A DNA stretch of 64,000 nt from Papaver somniferum (Eukaryota; Streptophyta; Magnoliopsida; Ranunculales; Papaveraceae): assembly GCF_003573695.1 (NCBI RefSeq), contig NC_039362.1, positions 175,779,690 to 175,843,689 of the forward strand. Direction: 5' to 3'. The position numbers and the translations under genes are program-made. The notes below the pieces were generated by a model, which searched no databases, was not told the origin of the DNA, and saw nothing but the letters and a program-made list of their open reading frames with translations. Of this stretch, positions 48,058 to 60,817 are shown piece by piece; positions within the stretch are counted from its first letter, which is position 1, and every line of letters begins with the position of its first letter.

Positions 48058-48852
48058 CTACTTTCCCCAATATTGTTGATTAGTTTTGTTTACTCGAATT
48101 TCAGCTCCATAAGTGAGGAGAAACGGGGATTCCCCAGTGGAAGATCTTCGTGTTGTCATGTATGCCCATAACACATTGTGCAACTGTTCACACCATCTCC
48201 CCTTATGTTCGTCTAATTGCTTTTTTAGAATAAGGGCGAGGGTCTTTTTAGTGGCTTCCGCTTGTCCGTTGCTTTGAGGGTATATGGGGGTGGATTTGTT
48301 CTTCCTTATTTTGAAAGTATCGAAGAGCATGTCTATATTTTTCCCTTGTAGCTGCTTACCATTATCGGACACGATTTCTGCTGGTATGCCGAACCTGCAA
48401 ATGATGTTTTGGAATATGAAAGTAAACACATCCACGTCTCTGATCCTGGCTAAGGCTTTAGCTTCCACCCATTTACTGAAGTAGTCCGTGGCTACTATCA
48501 AAAATCGTCTTTTCCCTGATCCTTCGATGAAAGGCCCGACGATATCTATGCCCCATTTTGCAAATGGCCACGGGCTATCTACAGAATTTAACGTTGTTGC
48601 TGGCGCGTGTATCTTTTTGGCGAAACGCTGACATTCTTCACATCGTCGGGACATTCTTGCGGCATCCTGTATCATTGTGGGCCAGTAATATCCTTGCATT
48701 TTTGCTTTGTCGGCTAGTGATCTCATGCCGCTATGATTCCCTGCGTCACCATAATGGATGTCGTTTAGAATTCGATGCCCCTCTTTCCTGGACAAAGCGT
48801 AGTAACGGTCCGAGGAAGGATTTCTTGTACAGGATTCCATCCCGAAGGTCAT
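48058..48852 (-). pseudogene. Tat integrase
   Basis: On the minus strand an open frame of 264 codons carries the zinc-binding region (HYGDAGNHSG, then RRCEECQRF), the catalytic core with Asp in WGIDIVGPF, Asp in EIVSDNGKQ and Glu in NGQAEATKK, so the D-D-E triad is present. It inserts the cDNA into the genome in the nucleus. The core is intact, but the frame is separated from the upstream RNase H by a shift, and no functional polyprotein can be made. Confidence 0.93.
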
Positions 48853-48859
48853 ATCTTCC

Positions 48860-49561
48860 TACTTTGGAGAGTATTTTCCTGGCTTGTTTATGATCCGCGG
48901 GTAAGGTTCCTTCTTCGAGAAACGCATGGATCACCATTCTCCAATCATCTTCGTTGCTGAAATCTTCGTCTTGATTTGCTCTTGACAGGATATCTTCTTC
49001 GTCAAAATCGTTATGGATGTCTTCTCCTACCTGGTCTTCGATATTTTCTTCCACTGTATCTTGATTGGTAGCGAAGGAGAATTGTGATGCAATCGAAGGC
49101 TCGTATACCCTTGTTATTTTAATAGCTTCGACGCTTTTGTCCTTCAGCATGGATGATATATATGCTAGGGCATCCGCGTGCCTGAGATCCCTTCTGCATA
49201 AGTGCCGGAACTTGATGTTCGGAATTTGTGATGCCAATGTTTGGACCAAGGCCATGTAAGCTGAGAGGGTGTCGTCGTACACATTGTACTCGAGCCCTAT
49301 TTGCCGTATGACAAGCTGCGAATCACTTGTCAGTCTTACATCGGTTACCCCCATCTCTATTATTAAACGGAGGGCATGTACGACTGCCTCGTATTCGACG
49401 ATGTTGTTAGTATGCTCTTTGAATTCTAACCTGAGTGCCTGTACGATCCTTTCTCCGGTTGGGGTGGTGATGACGATGCCTATTCCTGCTCCTTCCTTAT
49501 TTTTGGAACCATCGACGAAGACTTCCCATTGTCTTTGACTCGCGGGTTCGAGGATATCCAT
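48860..49561 (-). pseudogene. Second (archaeal-type) RNase H of the Tat element
   Basis: The minus-strand frame has WEVFVDGSKNKEGAGIGIVI, EYEAVVHALRL, LTSDSQLVIRQI and HADALAY, giving the D-E-D-D active-site pattern of a second RNase H after the usual one. A duplicated RNase H is diagnostic for Tat elements. The domain itself is intact. The following linker leads to integrase. Confidence 0.92.
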
Positions 49562-49598
49562 TGGATCCTTGCTTTCTTCCTCGGCTTCTGGTATTCCC

Positions 49599-51084
49599 TT
49601 AATCCTCGTCGTTGTCCAGGGGGAGGTCTGCTAAGAAATCCGCCAAAACTTGGGATTTTCGGGAATGTTGAATTTCATGAATGATGTTGAATTGGTCCAG
49701 GTGGGTGTTCCACTTGGCTATTCTGCCCACTTTTCCTGCGCTTTTAAGGACTGCTTCCAGTGGTGCTTTGCATGGGACCCGGATGAAGTGAGTTAGGAAG
49801 TAGGTTCTCAGCTTTTGAGTAGCCCATACCAATGCTAGGATAAGTTGTTCGATCTTCGTGTAGTTCCTTTCCGAATTGAGGGTCTTACTGACATAATAGA
49901 TAGGTTGTTCTATCTTCGTATTGGTTTTGACCAACACTGCGCTAACTGCGTCTTCCGTCGCTGCTATGTACAATGCCAAAACCTCATCAGGATCAGGCTT
50001 CTGCAGGATTGGAATTGAAGCCAGGTGTTCTTTGATTTTTGGAAGGCTTCTTCGCATTCTGCGGTCCATTCAAACTTACTCCCTTTTTTGAGAATATTGA
50101 AAAAATGTTTGCATTTGTCCGAGGATCGGGCAATAAATTCCCAAGGCTGCTATGGACCCATTGAGCTTCTGCACTTCTTTTAAATTCTTCGGGGATGGCA
50201 TTTCTACTATGGCTTGAATCTTCGCTGGGTCTACCTCAATGCCCCTTTTTGTTACCAGATATCCGAGGAATTTCCCTGAAGTGACACCGAAGGTGCATTT
50301 CTCTGGGTTTACTTTCATGTGATGTTTCCTCATTGCTTCGAAGATATCTCTCAGATCCTGATGGTGATCTTTGCGCAGCTTACTTTTGACGAGCATGTCA
50401 TCAACGTAGACTTCTAAGGTACTACCAATCCATGGCCTGAAGATAGCATCGACCATTCTTTGGTATGTTCCCCTGCGTTTCGAAGTCCAAAGGGCATTCT
50501 AGTGTAGCAATAAAGGCCATGTGGGGTGTAGAATGTGTGTGTAGTTGATCTTCTTCTTGCCAGGGCTACTTGGTTGTAACCAGAATATCCATCCATGAAA
50601 GACAGCTCTTCGTATCCTTCTACTGCTTCAACCAGCTGATCTATGCTTGGCAGGGGATAGCTGTCCTTTGGACATGCCTTGTTGAGGTTAGTAAAATCGA
50701 TGCATATCCTAACCCCTCCATTTTTCTTAGGAACGACGACCATGTTGGAGATCCATGTAGGGTACTTGACTTCTTTGATGAACCCGCTTCTAGTAGTTTC
50801 CGAAGTTCTTTTTCCACTGCCTTATGGTACTCCGGTGCAACTTTTCTTATTTTCTGCCTGAAAGGTGGCGTGCCTGGTTTGATGCGCAGCTCGTGTTGGA
50901 TTATTTTCGGGTCAATCCCCGGCATATCTCCTAGCTTCCAGGCGAATACATCCGCGTATTCTTTAAGTAATTTGGTTAAGGAATCTTCTCTTCTTTCGTC
51001 CATTATGGTCCCTACTTTGATCATCTTCGGGTTTTCTTCCGTTCCTATGTTGATTTCTTTCACGGGCTCTACTGGTGTGAACAC
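49599..51084 (-). pseudogene. Tat reverse transcriptase and first RNase H, frameshifted
   Basis: Three minus-strand frames together cover the domain. 51084-50641 has the region before RT (KIRKVAPEYHKAVEKELRKL). 50743-50414 has VVVPKKNGGVRICIDFTNLN and YTRMPFGLRNAG. 50456-50076 has the catalytic VYVDDMLVKSK, PEKCTFGV and GKFLGYLVTKRG. The connection and first RNase H (50069-49599) follow, with LYIAATEDAVSAVLV and YYVSKTLN. Frame changes near 50640, 50440 and 50070 disrupt the polyprotein. Confidence 0.93.
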
Positions 51085-51360
51085 CGGCTTCGGATCCCCG
51101 AGGACTGGGACGTTCTTTGATTGCTATTTGGTATGTTTCTGTCCTTTGTTGGCTGCTGAAGTACCTGTTTCTGTGTTTAGGACATTATCATCCTTTGTCA
51201 AACCCCTCCCTGTGGTTTCCTTGAGGAACAGGTCTATGGCCTTTTCTTTCGCGGCTTCTTTATTTTTAATTCTTCGGGTTTTTTGCTGCTTGTTCGTTGT
51301 TGATACGATCCTGAGTGGCTTGGCACTCTCTTGCAGAGACCCGATCTCCCTTGATTTCCA

Positions 51361-52000
51361 TCACTCCCTCAGGTGTAGGGAATCTGAGATATTGGTAGTA
51401 AGTTGCCCCACTCCCTTGAGTTTATGTAACCACTTTCGTCCAATGGCGTTGTAGGGGGATGGGGCGTCAACCACGCTGAATCGTGTTTCTACTTTCATGG
51501 GTCCGGCGTTAACCTGCAACACGATGTCTCCCAATGGCTTCGTGGGTGCTCCATTGAATCCGTAGATGGTGTAATAAGAGGTCATAGCTGTTCTTCATGG
51601 AGTTTCATTCGTTTGAATGCGTCGTAGAATAGAACGTTTACTGAGCTTCCCCCGTCTATGAGGATCTTTTTGAGGTTACATCCCCACTGGTAGTGTAGGA
51701 CCAGGGGTCGTTATGGTCTTCCATATCTTCTTCGATATCTTCAGCGTCGAAGATAATAGGTGAGTCCATCCACTCTTCGTGGTCCACTTCTACACCATCA
51801 ATCTTATACAATTCGCAGTGGTCCTCGAACTGTTTCCGTAGCCTCTTTCCTATTTGTGCTGTAAGTGAGGGCCCCGGCTTCAGAACACGAGATGGTATTG
51901 ATTGTGCGGTTCCCCTCTGGAAGTTGGACTGGCTTGGTCCGTTTGGATCTATCCTCGGTGACCTCCTTTCGTATGTAATGTTGGAGTTCGCCAGCATCAA
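51361..52000 (-). pseudogene. Tat retropepsin-like protease region, broken
   Basis: The active-site stretch reads DGGSSVNVLFYDAFKRM near 51600-51665, the DGGS form usual in Tat proteases, but a frame change follows. The rest (YYTIYGFNGAP, GDIVLQVNAG, FSVVDAPSPYNAIGRKWL) is in the next frame, 51585-51361. An acidic linker precedes it. Confidence 0.88.
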
Positions 52001-53821
52001 TCATTTTTGGATCATTATTTTGAGGTTTTTACATTTCTCGGTCTGGTGTCCGTTGAAGCAGTGATATTCACAGTAATCTTTAGACTTCTCGGATCTAGGG
52101 GCTGTTTTCCCTTAGACCATGGCCACTCCAAATTTTCCCTTCCTTTGATCTCTCGCAGATCCGGCATAGCTAGCATTGAGCTTCGTGTAAACTTGATCTT
52201 CGAATTTTCGATCGTCTTTTCGTCGTTCATCCCTTCGTTCCTTCCTATCTTGGGGCCGTTCCACTGAGCTATTCCTTTTGACCCCATTGGTTTGTTCTGC
52301 GGAATTGGTACGGTGAGACCTCTGCGGTACGCCCTCGGGTTTTCACGCTGGATTTCTTCAAGACGAGCGTGCTTTTCAATAATTATTCGAAGATCTCCCT
52401 GTCTTAGGCACGCTTCCATGAATCTCAACAAATAGTGGACTCATTCGGTCTAATCCCCACTTGTAGCAGTTGATACTTACCACTGGGTCCACACTTCCTA
52501 TGGCTTGGCAGATCTTGTGCCATCTGTTAGTGTATTCCCTCGTGTTTCCTTGTAGCCAATTGCCAGCGAAAAGAGCTTATCCATTCCGGTGTTAACAGCC
52601 TTGTTGTACATGTAAGTTCTTAAGAACTTTTCTGCGAGTTGATCGTAGGAGTGGATGGAGTCGGCGGCAAATTATCAAACCAAGACAATGCCGATCCCTT
52701 CAGGCTTGATGGGAAGTATCTACAGAGTACGGCGTCGTTCTGACTCCATCTGGCTAAACACGGTTATAATACCGAATATGTGCAGCGGGATCACTGGATC
52801 CGTCATAGCATTCGAAGGTCGGGACAGGGCACTTCAGCGGAATAGGGGTGTTGGCCAGGCGATGAGTTAGGGGCGTGGATTAGCCTCTCTCATGACCTCC
52901 TCTAACCTTCCCCCGCCTTGTCTAGTTTTAACTGCCTGATCTCGGCCATCATTTCATCACGCAGCTCTTCCATCGCACGGTGGTGCCCTACGCTCTTCTG
53001 CTCGTGATATTCTGACTCTGCGTCATTATAATCCGGGTCGGATGCGCTACTTCCCCTAGCCGCGTCTCCATTAGCTGCTACGATGACTCTTCGGTCTCGA
53101 TTAGGTTCTGGTGCCTTTGAATTGGCTTCATCAAGTTGTTGGCTGGTCTTCGTGCTTAGGGCAATCCGGTCTTTTAAATCTTGGTTTCTCTGGCCAGCAG
53201 AGCTACAACATCTGCGTAAACCTGCTGGCTCTTCTTCAACTCTTCAAGCTCAGCCATCAATCGATGTGATTGGTTTGACCCCTGATTGGGAGTTCCAGCT
53301 CGTGCTACTACGGACATGGTGCCGCCTTCTTCTACGGTCTGTACTAAAGGTGGTAGAGGTTCAGCTTCGATTGTTGGCATTTCCAAATCGGGCTGAGTGC
53401 CCATCTGCGGTGTTAGAGCCGCCGGCACAGTTTGATTCTGATGGTTTGTTGATGGCATTCCGAAGGTTGGCGGGTGCGCGGGTTGATGTGTTCTGGATTC
53501 ATCCACCTTTTCTTTTGGCTGATGAAATTGATTCGTAGCAAAAGTTTTGCTGGCTTCTGCAGCCTTCATGGTTGCCGCCGCTGTACTGTACTTTGTCGCC
53601 GCTGCTCTGAGAGCCGCGGATGCAAAGGAGTTAGCATTCATCGGCGAAGTGATTTTCGCGGTATCCTGCCTCTGTCTAGTCATTTTGGCTTTGTCCCCTT
53701 TCTGCTTGCTTCGGGTGATGACCGGGGTTGTTCTTGGTGCTTCCTTTGACGAGGCTTTGGACTTTCCTGCTTCCTGCATCTTTTCCATAGTGGGTCCTTT
53801 TGTCGCTTTCTTTCTGCACAA
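52001..53821 (-). pseudogene. Tat gag, decayed
   Basis: An N-terminal Lys/Ala-rich frame (53821-53174) is followed by scattered gag core wording in changing frames, such as CPVPTFECYDGSSDPAAHIR and KICQAIGSVDP, then a 138-codon frame at 52431-52015. Multiple shifts and stops show that no gag protein can be made. Confidence 0.85.
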
Positions 53822-54304
53822 GGGAATTTCAAACAGCGAGAAACAGAAATGTCCGTGCGGATCGGGTTAGTTTTTGAAATACCTTACTCCAAGACAGGGA
53901 AAAACTGCTCGATGGCCACAGAGAGAACTCTTAGGGAGGCTCATTCGATTAAAACACATGATTTAAAATACACGGGCTAAAGTCTTACTAAAAGTGTGGA
54001 TTCATTGAAAGTACGTGGAAAAGCGAGATGATCCCTTTTAAAAATGCCTGTAGATCCTTTGAAAATTTACGAAAACCCACCGGGAAGACATGTCCGTACG
54101 AGATCTAAAAAAAATGTAAATTCATGGATCTAGGTAGTAAATCTTTTAACCAATAAACGAAGATACTGTCGGAGCTAACAAAGATAACGGGTGCGTTTTT
54201 TGAATATGGTAAAATAAATACTGTCAGAGCTAATGAAGCAGAGCAATCATATGCTAGTTTAAGATGAAATCACAGGATAAGATAAATCTTTTACCGGGAC
54301 GAAG
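53822..54304. other. Tat 5' untranslated leader
   Basis: No coding frame on either strand that belongs to a known family. It lies between the primer-binding site and gag. Confidence 0.7.
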
Positions 54305-54322
54305 TCCCTGTTTCTAGCGCCA
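54305..54322 (-). promoter_or_regulatory. Primer-binding site of the Tat element
   Basis: The minus strand reads TGGCGCTAGAAACAGGGA, three bases inside the 5' LTR edge. It begins like common plant gypsy primer sites, but the tRNA cannot be named with certainty. Confidence 0.8.
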
Positions 54323-54325
54323 AAT

Positions 54326-55268
54326 TGTGAACACGTAAATCACGAAGGCATCTATATGTTCACAAACAATGTTCGCACTCTAGGTACATACTCGCAGTGA
54401 TGATACAATTGCATTGATTCCTTGGCTCAAAACCTTCGGGTTTATCATAGCCTCATCTAATAATATCGCGAGAGGCGTTTACGCAGGGGAAGATAAAGAA
54501 AACGAAGTATAAAAGTAAAACTCATGGAGCGTTAGACGAATATAAAGTGCTGAAATGTAAATAAGACTGGGATTTACGTGGTTCAGCACTAAGGCCTACA
54601 TCCACGGGGTTGTTGTTTCACTATGTACTTGATGATTACAGAGATAGTCGAATGACTTTGGAGTTTACATAGGTCTGTGTATTGTAAAAGACAAACTTAC
54701 ACTCACAATCATTCTCTCTCTCCTTCTCTCTCTCCTTTTTTCGATCCCCAACTCTTGGTGGAGAGGGGGTATTTATAGGGTTAGAGTGTGGGACCCATTT
54801 CTGAGGGCCGTTGGAACCTTATCTTCTTGTGTTTTGTGTCCATCACGCGGAGATCTTCGCTCATTACTTGATCACGCAGAGTCATCCTCGTTCGTTCCAC
54901 GGGTTGATCGACACGTATACTGCTCAGAGTGTTTAATGCGGGTAGTTGAGACGCATGCTCGTGTCAGACAAGTGTCTTCTGCCCCTGTCACATCCATGTC
55001 AGTTAACCTTCTCTTCACCGTTGATCTTAGCTTCTTTTGGGGATGAGATAAAGTAACTCTTCGGGAGTTATTTGGTGCTCCGCAGTACATCGTGTTTTCG
55101 ATACATCTTTTAACTTCTGCCCTTAGATTTGTTCGGGCAAAGATCCGACGTCGACGGGACGAGCTTCTTGGCTGTGGGCGTGTGTCATCATGTTTTGATG
55201 ACTTTATCCGCATGCTCTCCACGTGTCTTCCTTTATACACGTGTTTGATGATGAAATATGTACACACA
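54326..55268 (-). repeat. 5' LTR of the Tat element
   Basis: 943 bp, uninterrupted. It serves as the reference for the empty site of the hAT insertion in the other LTR. Confidence 0.96.
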
Positions 55269-55273
55269 AGTAA

Positions 55274-56852
55274 AATGGAGCAATACTGTGGGAACATAAA
55301 GTAAACATGTATTTAGCGTTTTTACGTGCCGTTTAATCAAATTCTCCTTTTCTTGTTTATCCAACATTAATGGTGCAATCACGCACAGGTAAAACTCATA
55401 AAATTACTGTTCTATGAAGCACCCGGTTCAAACATATATAATTGTCTCCAAATCTACTCCTCCACTTGACGGACGTTCAACAACAAGAGCACCTATTGAT
55501 GATGCTATGAAGCAATGTATTTTGTCTGAACATTTTAGTAATTAGAAGGTGGTGACGCATAAGGTTTAGTGGCTTACTCAACCTAATTATGGATTAATAT
55601 ATAAGAATTCCAAATTTCCTGATTTAATTGGTGCCAATATGTTAGGGCGGCGGCCAAACTCCGTCATCACCGTCATTATTTGCATCTTTTATTCTATTGG
55701 CATTGCACGCCACGTCTAATCCCCAAGAATCTGACTTTCTCAGCTTCCAAGTTCCAATTAGCACTTACTTGGTCATCACCGTCACTGCATCTTTTATTCC
55801 AAGCACTGCACGTCTCATGCTGCATGCCATGAATCTGACTTCTCAGAGGTCCAGCTTTCAATATGTGTTCAACATTGTTTTAAGTTTAAACTGGCCTGAT
55901 CTTTGCATTGCATGTTACCAAAAGTGCAAACATGCCTTCTGTAATTTCCAACGCTTCATCCATATATTACGTGTGTACTACCGGCTGATATTTGTTTAAA
56001 GATAAAATAAAGAACAGTGTGAACCGGCAGAAAGTGATAATATTAAGGACTTCAATGCAAAAAAGACGAGGAGACATTTTTAGTCCTCGTTTCTCCGTAA
56101 ATACAGCAACTCCGGCGAAGATGCAGAGGAACAGACGTGGGTCCCACTTGTTGATCCTAAAACAGTGTAAGACTATATCAGTCTAATGAGATATGACAAG
56201 ATGGTTACGCGTGTATAAGTCGGTTCTGATGAACAGAATTCCGCATGTTAACTAATTAATTAATTTTGTGGTTGGTTTTACCAGTATGTCAGGTTTTTGG
56301 TGGACACGAGAGAGAGAGGGCTTCCGGCAGCTGAAATGTTGTTGCCTTGCTGGTGTTGTAACTTGCACGAGTAATTAAGTGAAGTCCACGAGTAGTAAAT
56401 GGCAGCTAGCAGCTGCAGCTACGTTTCCCATCCCATGATAATAAAAGCATATTCAAGATTGCCTCCAAAGATTACATCCAGTATGGGGATAGGAGAGATC
56501 ACATATATATCCCATGCATATCAATCTACTACCATCCGGTAGGGACTGATTATTGACATGCATGCAACTTTGAAGTTACATAAAAGTTTGGCATTAGGTC
56601 GGTGGTACTTCATGTTGCCCAACTTTGAATAGTCAAGATTCTATTCATGCTGAGGCACTTGCTTCTTCCATGGAGGACCTAGTCCCAGATTCCGTGGACG
56701 GCTGATATATATTAAGGTTAGGGCAGTGAAAAAAAGCTGATTGACTTATACTTGGCGGTTGGGATGGGTGGCCTCCATTAAGGATTAACTTAAACTCGAC
56801 GATATATACCCGTTCCAAGTTCACCTATATATTAATTTTTTTTTTTTTTTGG
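55274..56852. other. Decayed locus repeat, copy 2 (left part)
   Basis: Bases 55640-55860 resemble 61290-61420 (Met-Asn-Leu-type short frames, 'catgccatgaatctgac'). Bases 56395-56460 and 56660-56710 resemble parts of copy 1 at 31.9 and 32.9 kb. No gene conserved across copies was recognised. Confidence 0.5.
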
Positions 56853-57171
56853 CACAAAATTGGTTAAAAAGACCAAAATCAACAATTCCTGGATGAAATG
56901 GACAGTTAGATTTTTGATACTGTTTAAATGGACCAAAATGTAAAAATAGGCAGGATGTAACCAGTTTCGTCGTGCCAATTTTCAAATATTTTTTCTTATT
57001 TTTAATTTACACAGGATGTATCCAGTTTCATCCTTACTATTTTTTAAATTTAAGCTAGGATGAAACCAGTTTCATCCGTACTATTTTTTTTGGCCATTTC
57101 AACCAAACTATATTTTACTCGTCCATTTGAAACGTGATTTAAAAATATTTGGACAAATGACTCATTTTTCG
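56853..57171. mobile_element. GGATGAAAC-palindrome MITE, copy A
   Basis: About 319 bp from CACAAAATTGG to CATTTTTCG. It contains several GTTTCATCC / GGATGAAAC words that pair into palindromes of about 20 bp. Flanks TTTTTTTGG and TTTTTCTTG are a weak 9-bp duplication in a T-run. Clearly homologous to the copies at 60550 and 63231. Confidence 0.8.
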
Positions 57172-57322
57172 TTTTTCTTGATGAAAAATGATTTGTATAT
57201 TCGTTAAAAAAGAAGAAGATGGTAAGTTCATCTATATTGCGTATGCTAAATTAATCTTGCAGGACCAAGTCCTTCCTTGTGGACGGCCGAAGGCCAGCCA
57301 TGCGTGGCTGGAATTTTTTTAA

Positions 57323-59903
57323 GTAGGAATTACCTATAGGTATTAGTTTAGTGATACTAGTTAGTGGCAGGTCCATCCACAAAAGCCCAGTAACATGAGG
57401 TCCAAAATTTTAAAGAAAAAAGAAAATTGGACCTAAAATTTTATTCCCAGGTCCTATACATGTGCGAGATACATGAGACATATTTTTAAACTCCCAAAAC
57501 ACCCTCACGTATATAAAAACATGGTAACTAAATTTCATTTCATTTTTTCTCTTTTCGTTTCAATCTCTCAGATCCAAATCGGAGAGCAGCTAGAAGAAGA
57601 AAAAAATTCTTGGGTTTTAATCGTCGAACGCGAGATTATTTATTTCAATCTTGTTTCATTAGCCGAGATTTAGTTAGTTTTAATGTTGTCGCATATTTTT
57701 TTGAAACTATTTGGATTTGATTTTCAGTTTAATGGCGAAATAAATTGAGATACTGTATATGAAGTTGTTGCTTCCTACAGATCAAGAAAATAAGCTAAGA
57801 ATTAGTCAAGGTATTTGGTTTATATTTGATTCCTATGTTGATTTTTCAATTCATCTTAGTCTGTTGTTGGAGATCTCATATTTAGTTCGGATCTAGATAG
57901 ATAATCATGTTTTATATATATTTCGTTAGTAGATCTGATATTTTACTTTCATTTTGTTGGGATTTTAGTTTGTTTTTGTGTATTAACCATCAGTACATAT
58001 ATGATGTACTGATGGTTTTTGATGAAAATAGTTCATATCTAGACGTAAATAATAAATTTGTTGTTGTTTGAGATTGTTTGATCCAGCAATAAATATATGA
58101 TATTTTGTTCCAGGTATGTTTTCTAATCATCTTCTTTGATTATTTTGTTTGTTTTCTTCTTTTGATTTGTTTTTCGATTGTATTATGAAGATCAAATCGA
58201 TTTTCATGACGCTTTTATGTTTTTAGCTTTGTTACAGTTTGGTTTTGTGTATGAATTGACAGTACGTATACGGCGTACTGATATAAAATTCTTTTGATTA
58301 TGTTTTAATCAGATTTTTGCCACTGTTTTTGGGTTCGATCCATGAGTATGTAAGTGTAATACTGAAATATGTGCTTTGATTCGGTTATATTCATCGTTTC
58401 ATCAATTCTTCTTTACATGAAGTTGATTTTTAGTTCATGATTATGCAGTACGTATATGGCGTACTGATAGAAACTTTTTTTGATTCTGTTTTATTCAGAG
58501 TTTTAGGTTCCATCTATGAGTACGTATGTGTAATACTGAACTATGTTCTTTGATTTTTAGTTATAAATCAGAGGTACATATATGGAATACTAAAAAGAAC
58601 TGCTTTAATTCTGTTATGTTCGTAGATTCATCGGTCTTTTCTTATCTTGGAGTTGATTTAGATAATGAATCAGCAATTCATATATGGATTACCTAAAGGT
58701 AACATGATTTTTTGTTTTGTTTTTACAGGTTCGTTGTTGTTCGTCGTAGTGGAATGTAATTCGATTGATAATTTTTTCAGGTTAGTTTCATGTAAAATGA
58801 GCAGTATTGTTTTGATGTGTTCAATGTTTTGTATGTACGAGAGCAGTATTACTTTGATGTGTTCAATGTTTTGTGTATATATGTACGGTTCGTAATTGCT
58901 TGTTAATACATTAGATTATCTAGAATTGTAATTAGCTGAATCAGTGCATATTGCATGTACTACTCATTTTTATCCGTTGTTCATCATGGTTGTGTCAATA
59001 TTGTTACGTTTTGGTCGCATTTACAGGTTCAAGATGTCTATATCTAGTCCAAACACTAGGAACTTTTTGGAGTATACCATTTATTAACTGCAAATTAACT
59101 AGTTTTATTTTCAGTATATTATTTATGTACTGCAAATTCACAGTGTCTAACACATAGATTCATATATGTAAGCATAAGAATGGTTTTTTAATGAGTATGG
59201 AAGTTATGTACTGAAAATTCTGAGCCTTTTTTTCGGTTTCAATTTGTGTAGCTTTTTAGTTTCTGAGAGTATATCATATATGTACTCTTATATTTTGCAG
59301 GTTTTTTATCCACTAGCATATGCTTAGTTCCTGGAGAAGATGTTGCATTAGTTCATGGAGAAGATGTTGTTGCTTGGTCCTTTTCAAATAAGGATTAGCT
59401 CATGATGTTGATTTCTTATTCAAGAACTTTCATCAGTTTTTGAATTATGTAATAGGGAATCTATCTCCTAAAACATTGTTGCGCTGCTGATTTGAACAGT
59501 AAAAGATAAAAAAAAACTATCGATGTATCATATTGGTTAAAATAAAACAGGGTTTTTTCAGTACATCATATATGTACTACTAATTCATACCATTTTATGC
59601 TACTTTTTCAGCAAACACATATGTAGATTTCTTCTCAAACTTCACAAATCAGAACGTCTAGGTCTTCTACTATGTTTTTTTTTATTATATATGTAGATAA
59701 ATTAGGTTTCTTTATGGGAGAGAGAAGAATATCGAATTATATTAGATATTAAAGGTGTGCATGCATGCACACACGTTTGGCAACAAGGAGTTTCTGGTCA
59801 TTTTCATGTTTTGGTTAAATATGGACCTGTAGATAACTAATTAATCCGGTTGGATCCTATTATAAATAACCTTATGGGCTTAGGACCAAACAAGAAATTT
59901 TCC
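57323..59903 (+). mobile_element. 2.6-kb 9-bp-TSD element related to the 16646-20569 element
   Basis: Starts GTAGGAATTACCTATAGG and ends GGACCAAACAAGAAATTTTC plus C. Perfect 9-bp duplication TTTTTTTAA (57314-57322, 59904-59912). Both ends align with the larger element. After a leader-like CT-rich stretch the interior is T-rich with intron-like GT...CAG wording and palindromic words of the form CAGTACGTATA...GGCGTACTGA at about 57991, 58260, 58446 and 59558. Short open frames are not conserved and no transposase is seen. Confidence 0.78.
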
Positions 59904-59912
59904 TTTTTTTAA

Positions 59913-60549
59913 ATATCGTTTTCTGGATTGACATATATTTGGCGGTAGGGTTCCTCCCTTGCACGTTCATTTCTTTTCTCTGCCGTTTATCTTTACTTTC
60001 TCTTCAAAGTTCACCAACTGTTTAGGTTACAACTTAAGAGCAAGTAGATTTTCCAGTATTTCTTTCCGTGGTCATGCATCATATAGCTTTAGAGTAGGGA
60101 TTGGTTGTACCAGACTATCGATCGACCAAGATGGGACCAAAACATATGCATGATGCATGTATTGATGCCGGTGGTGAAACTAGGATCCAAATGACTCACC
60201 TCTGTCATTGTAATTAGAGGGGCCACTACTTAAGAAGAGAGGACTTAATCTGATTATCTCAGCCACAACTTTATTTCTTTTTCCAGAGAAGGATTTCTAA
60301 ATTAAGTAAGGTCCACGAATGTGGGGATTCCGGCTTATCAAACATCTGAAGGGAAATATGCGGGAAAATGCAATATAGTGTAGGGTAAGTGTCAGGGAGA
60401 AAATGTTACCGCTGAAAAATCTAGAGGTACAAACAAATTTGGATCTACCGTGAAACACATTTTCGGATTGCTGAATTTCTAGACGCTACAAAGAAACTCG
60501 GACATACCGTGAAACACATTTTCTTTCGTTTGGTTACATATTGTGAAAA
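59913..60549. other. Decayed locus repeat, copy 2 (right part)
   Basis: Bases 59935-60000 and 60225-60330 resemble 33050-33150 and 33405-33490 of copy 1. No conserved gene. Confidence 0.5.
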
Positions 60550-60808
60550 CACAAAATTGGTCAACTAACCCAATAACAATAATTTCTGAGTGAAAAAGAC
60601 ACGTAAAATTTAATACTGTTTAAATGGACGAAAATATAAAAATATACATGATGTAAACAGTTTCATCCTACCCATTTTTTATACTTTAAGCCAGGATAAA
60701 TCCAGTTTCATTCTTGCTAATTTTTTGGTGTTCATTTCACCCATATTAATTTTTACTCATCCATTAGAACAACGTTTTAAAAATATTTGGACAATGACCC
60801 ATTTTCTG
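60550..60808. mobile_element. GGATGAAAC-palindrome MITE, copy B
   Basis: 259 bp from CACAAAATTGGT to CCCATTTTCTG, with a perfect 9-bp duplication TTGTGAAAA (60541-60549, 60809-60817). Short inverted ends (CACAAAATTGGT versus CAGAAAATGGGT). The palindromic words are more decayed than in the other copies. Confidence 0.9.
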
Positions 60809-60817
60809 TTGTGAAAA

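Larger units (their letters stand above)
33675..55268 (-). mobile_element. Ty3/gypsy Tat-lineage LTR retrotransposon, 21.6 kb, with nested insertions
   Basis: A complete element in minus orientation. LTRs run TGTGAA...TACACACA at 33675-35349 (3' LTR, enlarged by a hAT insertion) and 54326-55268 (5' LTR). Perfect 5-bp duplication AGTAA at 33670-33674 and 55269-55273. The primer site, read on the minus strand from 54322, is TGGCGCTAGAAACAGGGA. The polypurine tract at the inner edge of the 3' LTR reads AAAGAAAAGGGGCAAAT. Order on the minus strand: gag, protease, RT, RNase H, a second RNase H, integrase. Then, on the other strand, comes a long spliced antisense gene. The double RNase H is the hallmark of the Tat lineage. 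Without the two nested elements it is about 13.1 kb. Confidence 0.97.

Noticed and set aside
50570..51454. Plus-strand frame of 294 codons
   Set aside because: It is the opposite-strand shadow of the Tat pol region, where catalytic motifs are on the minus strand.
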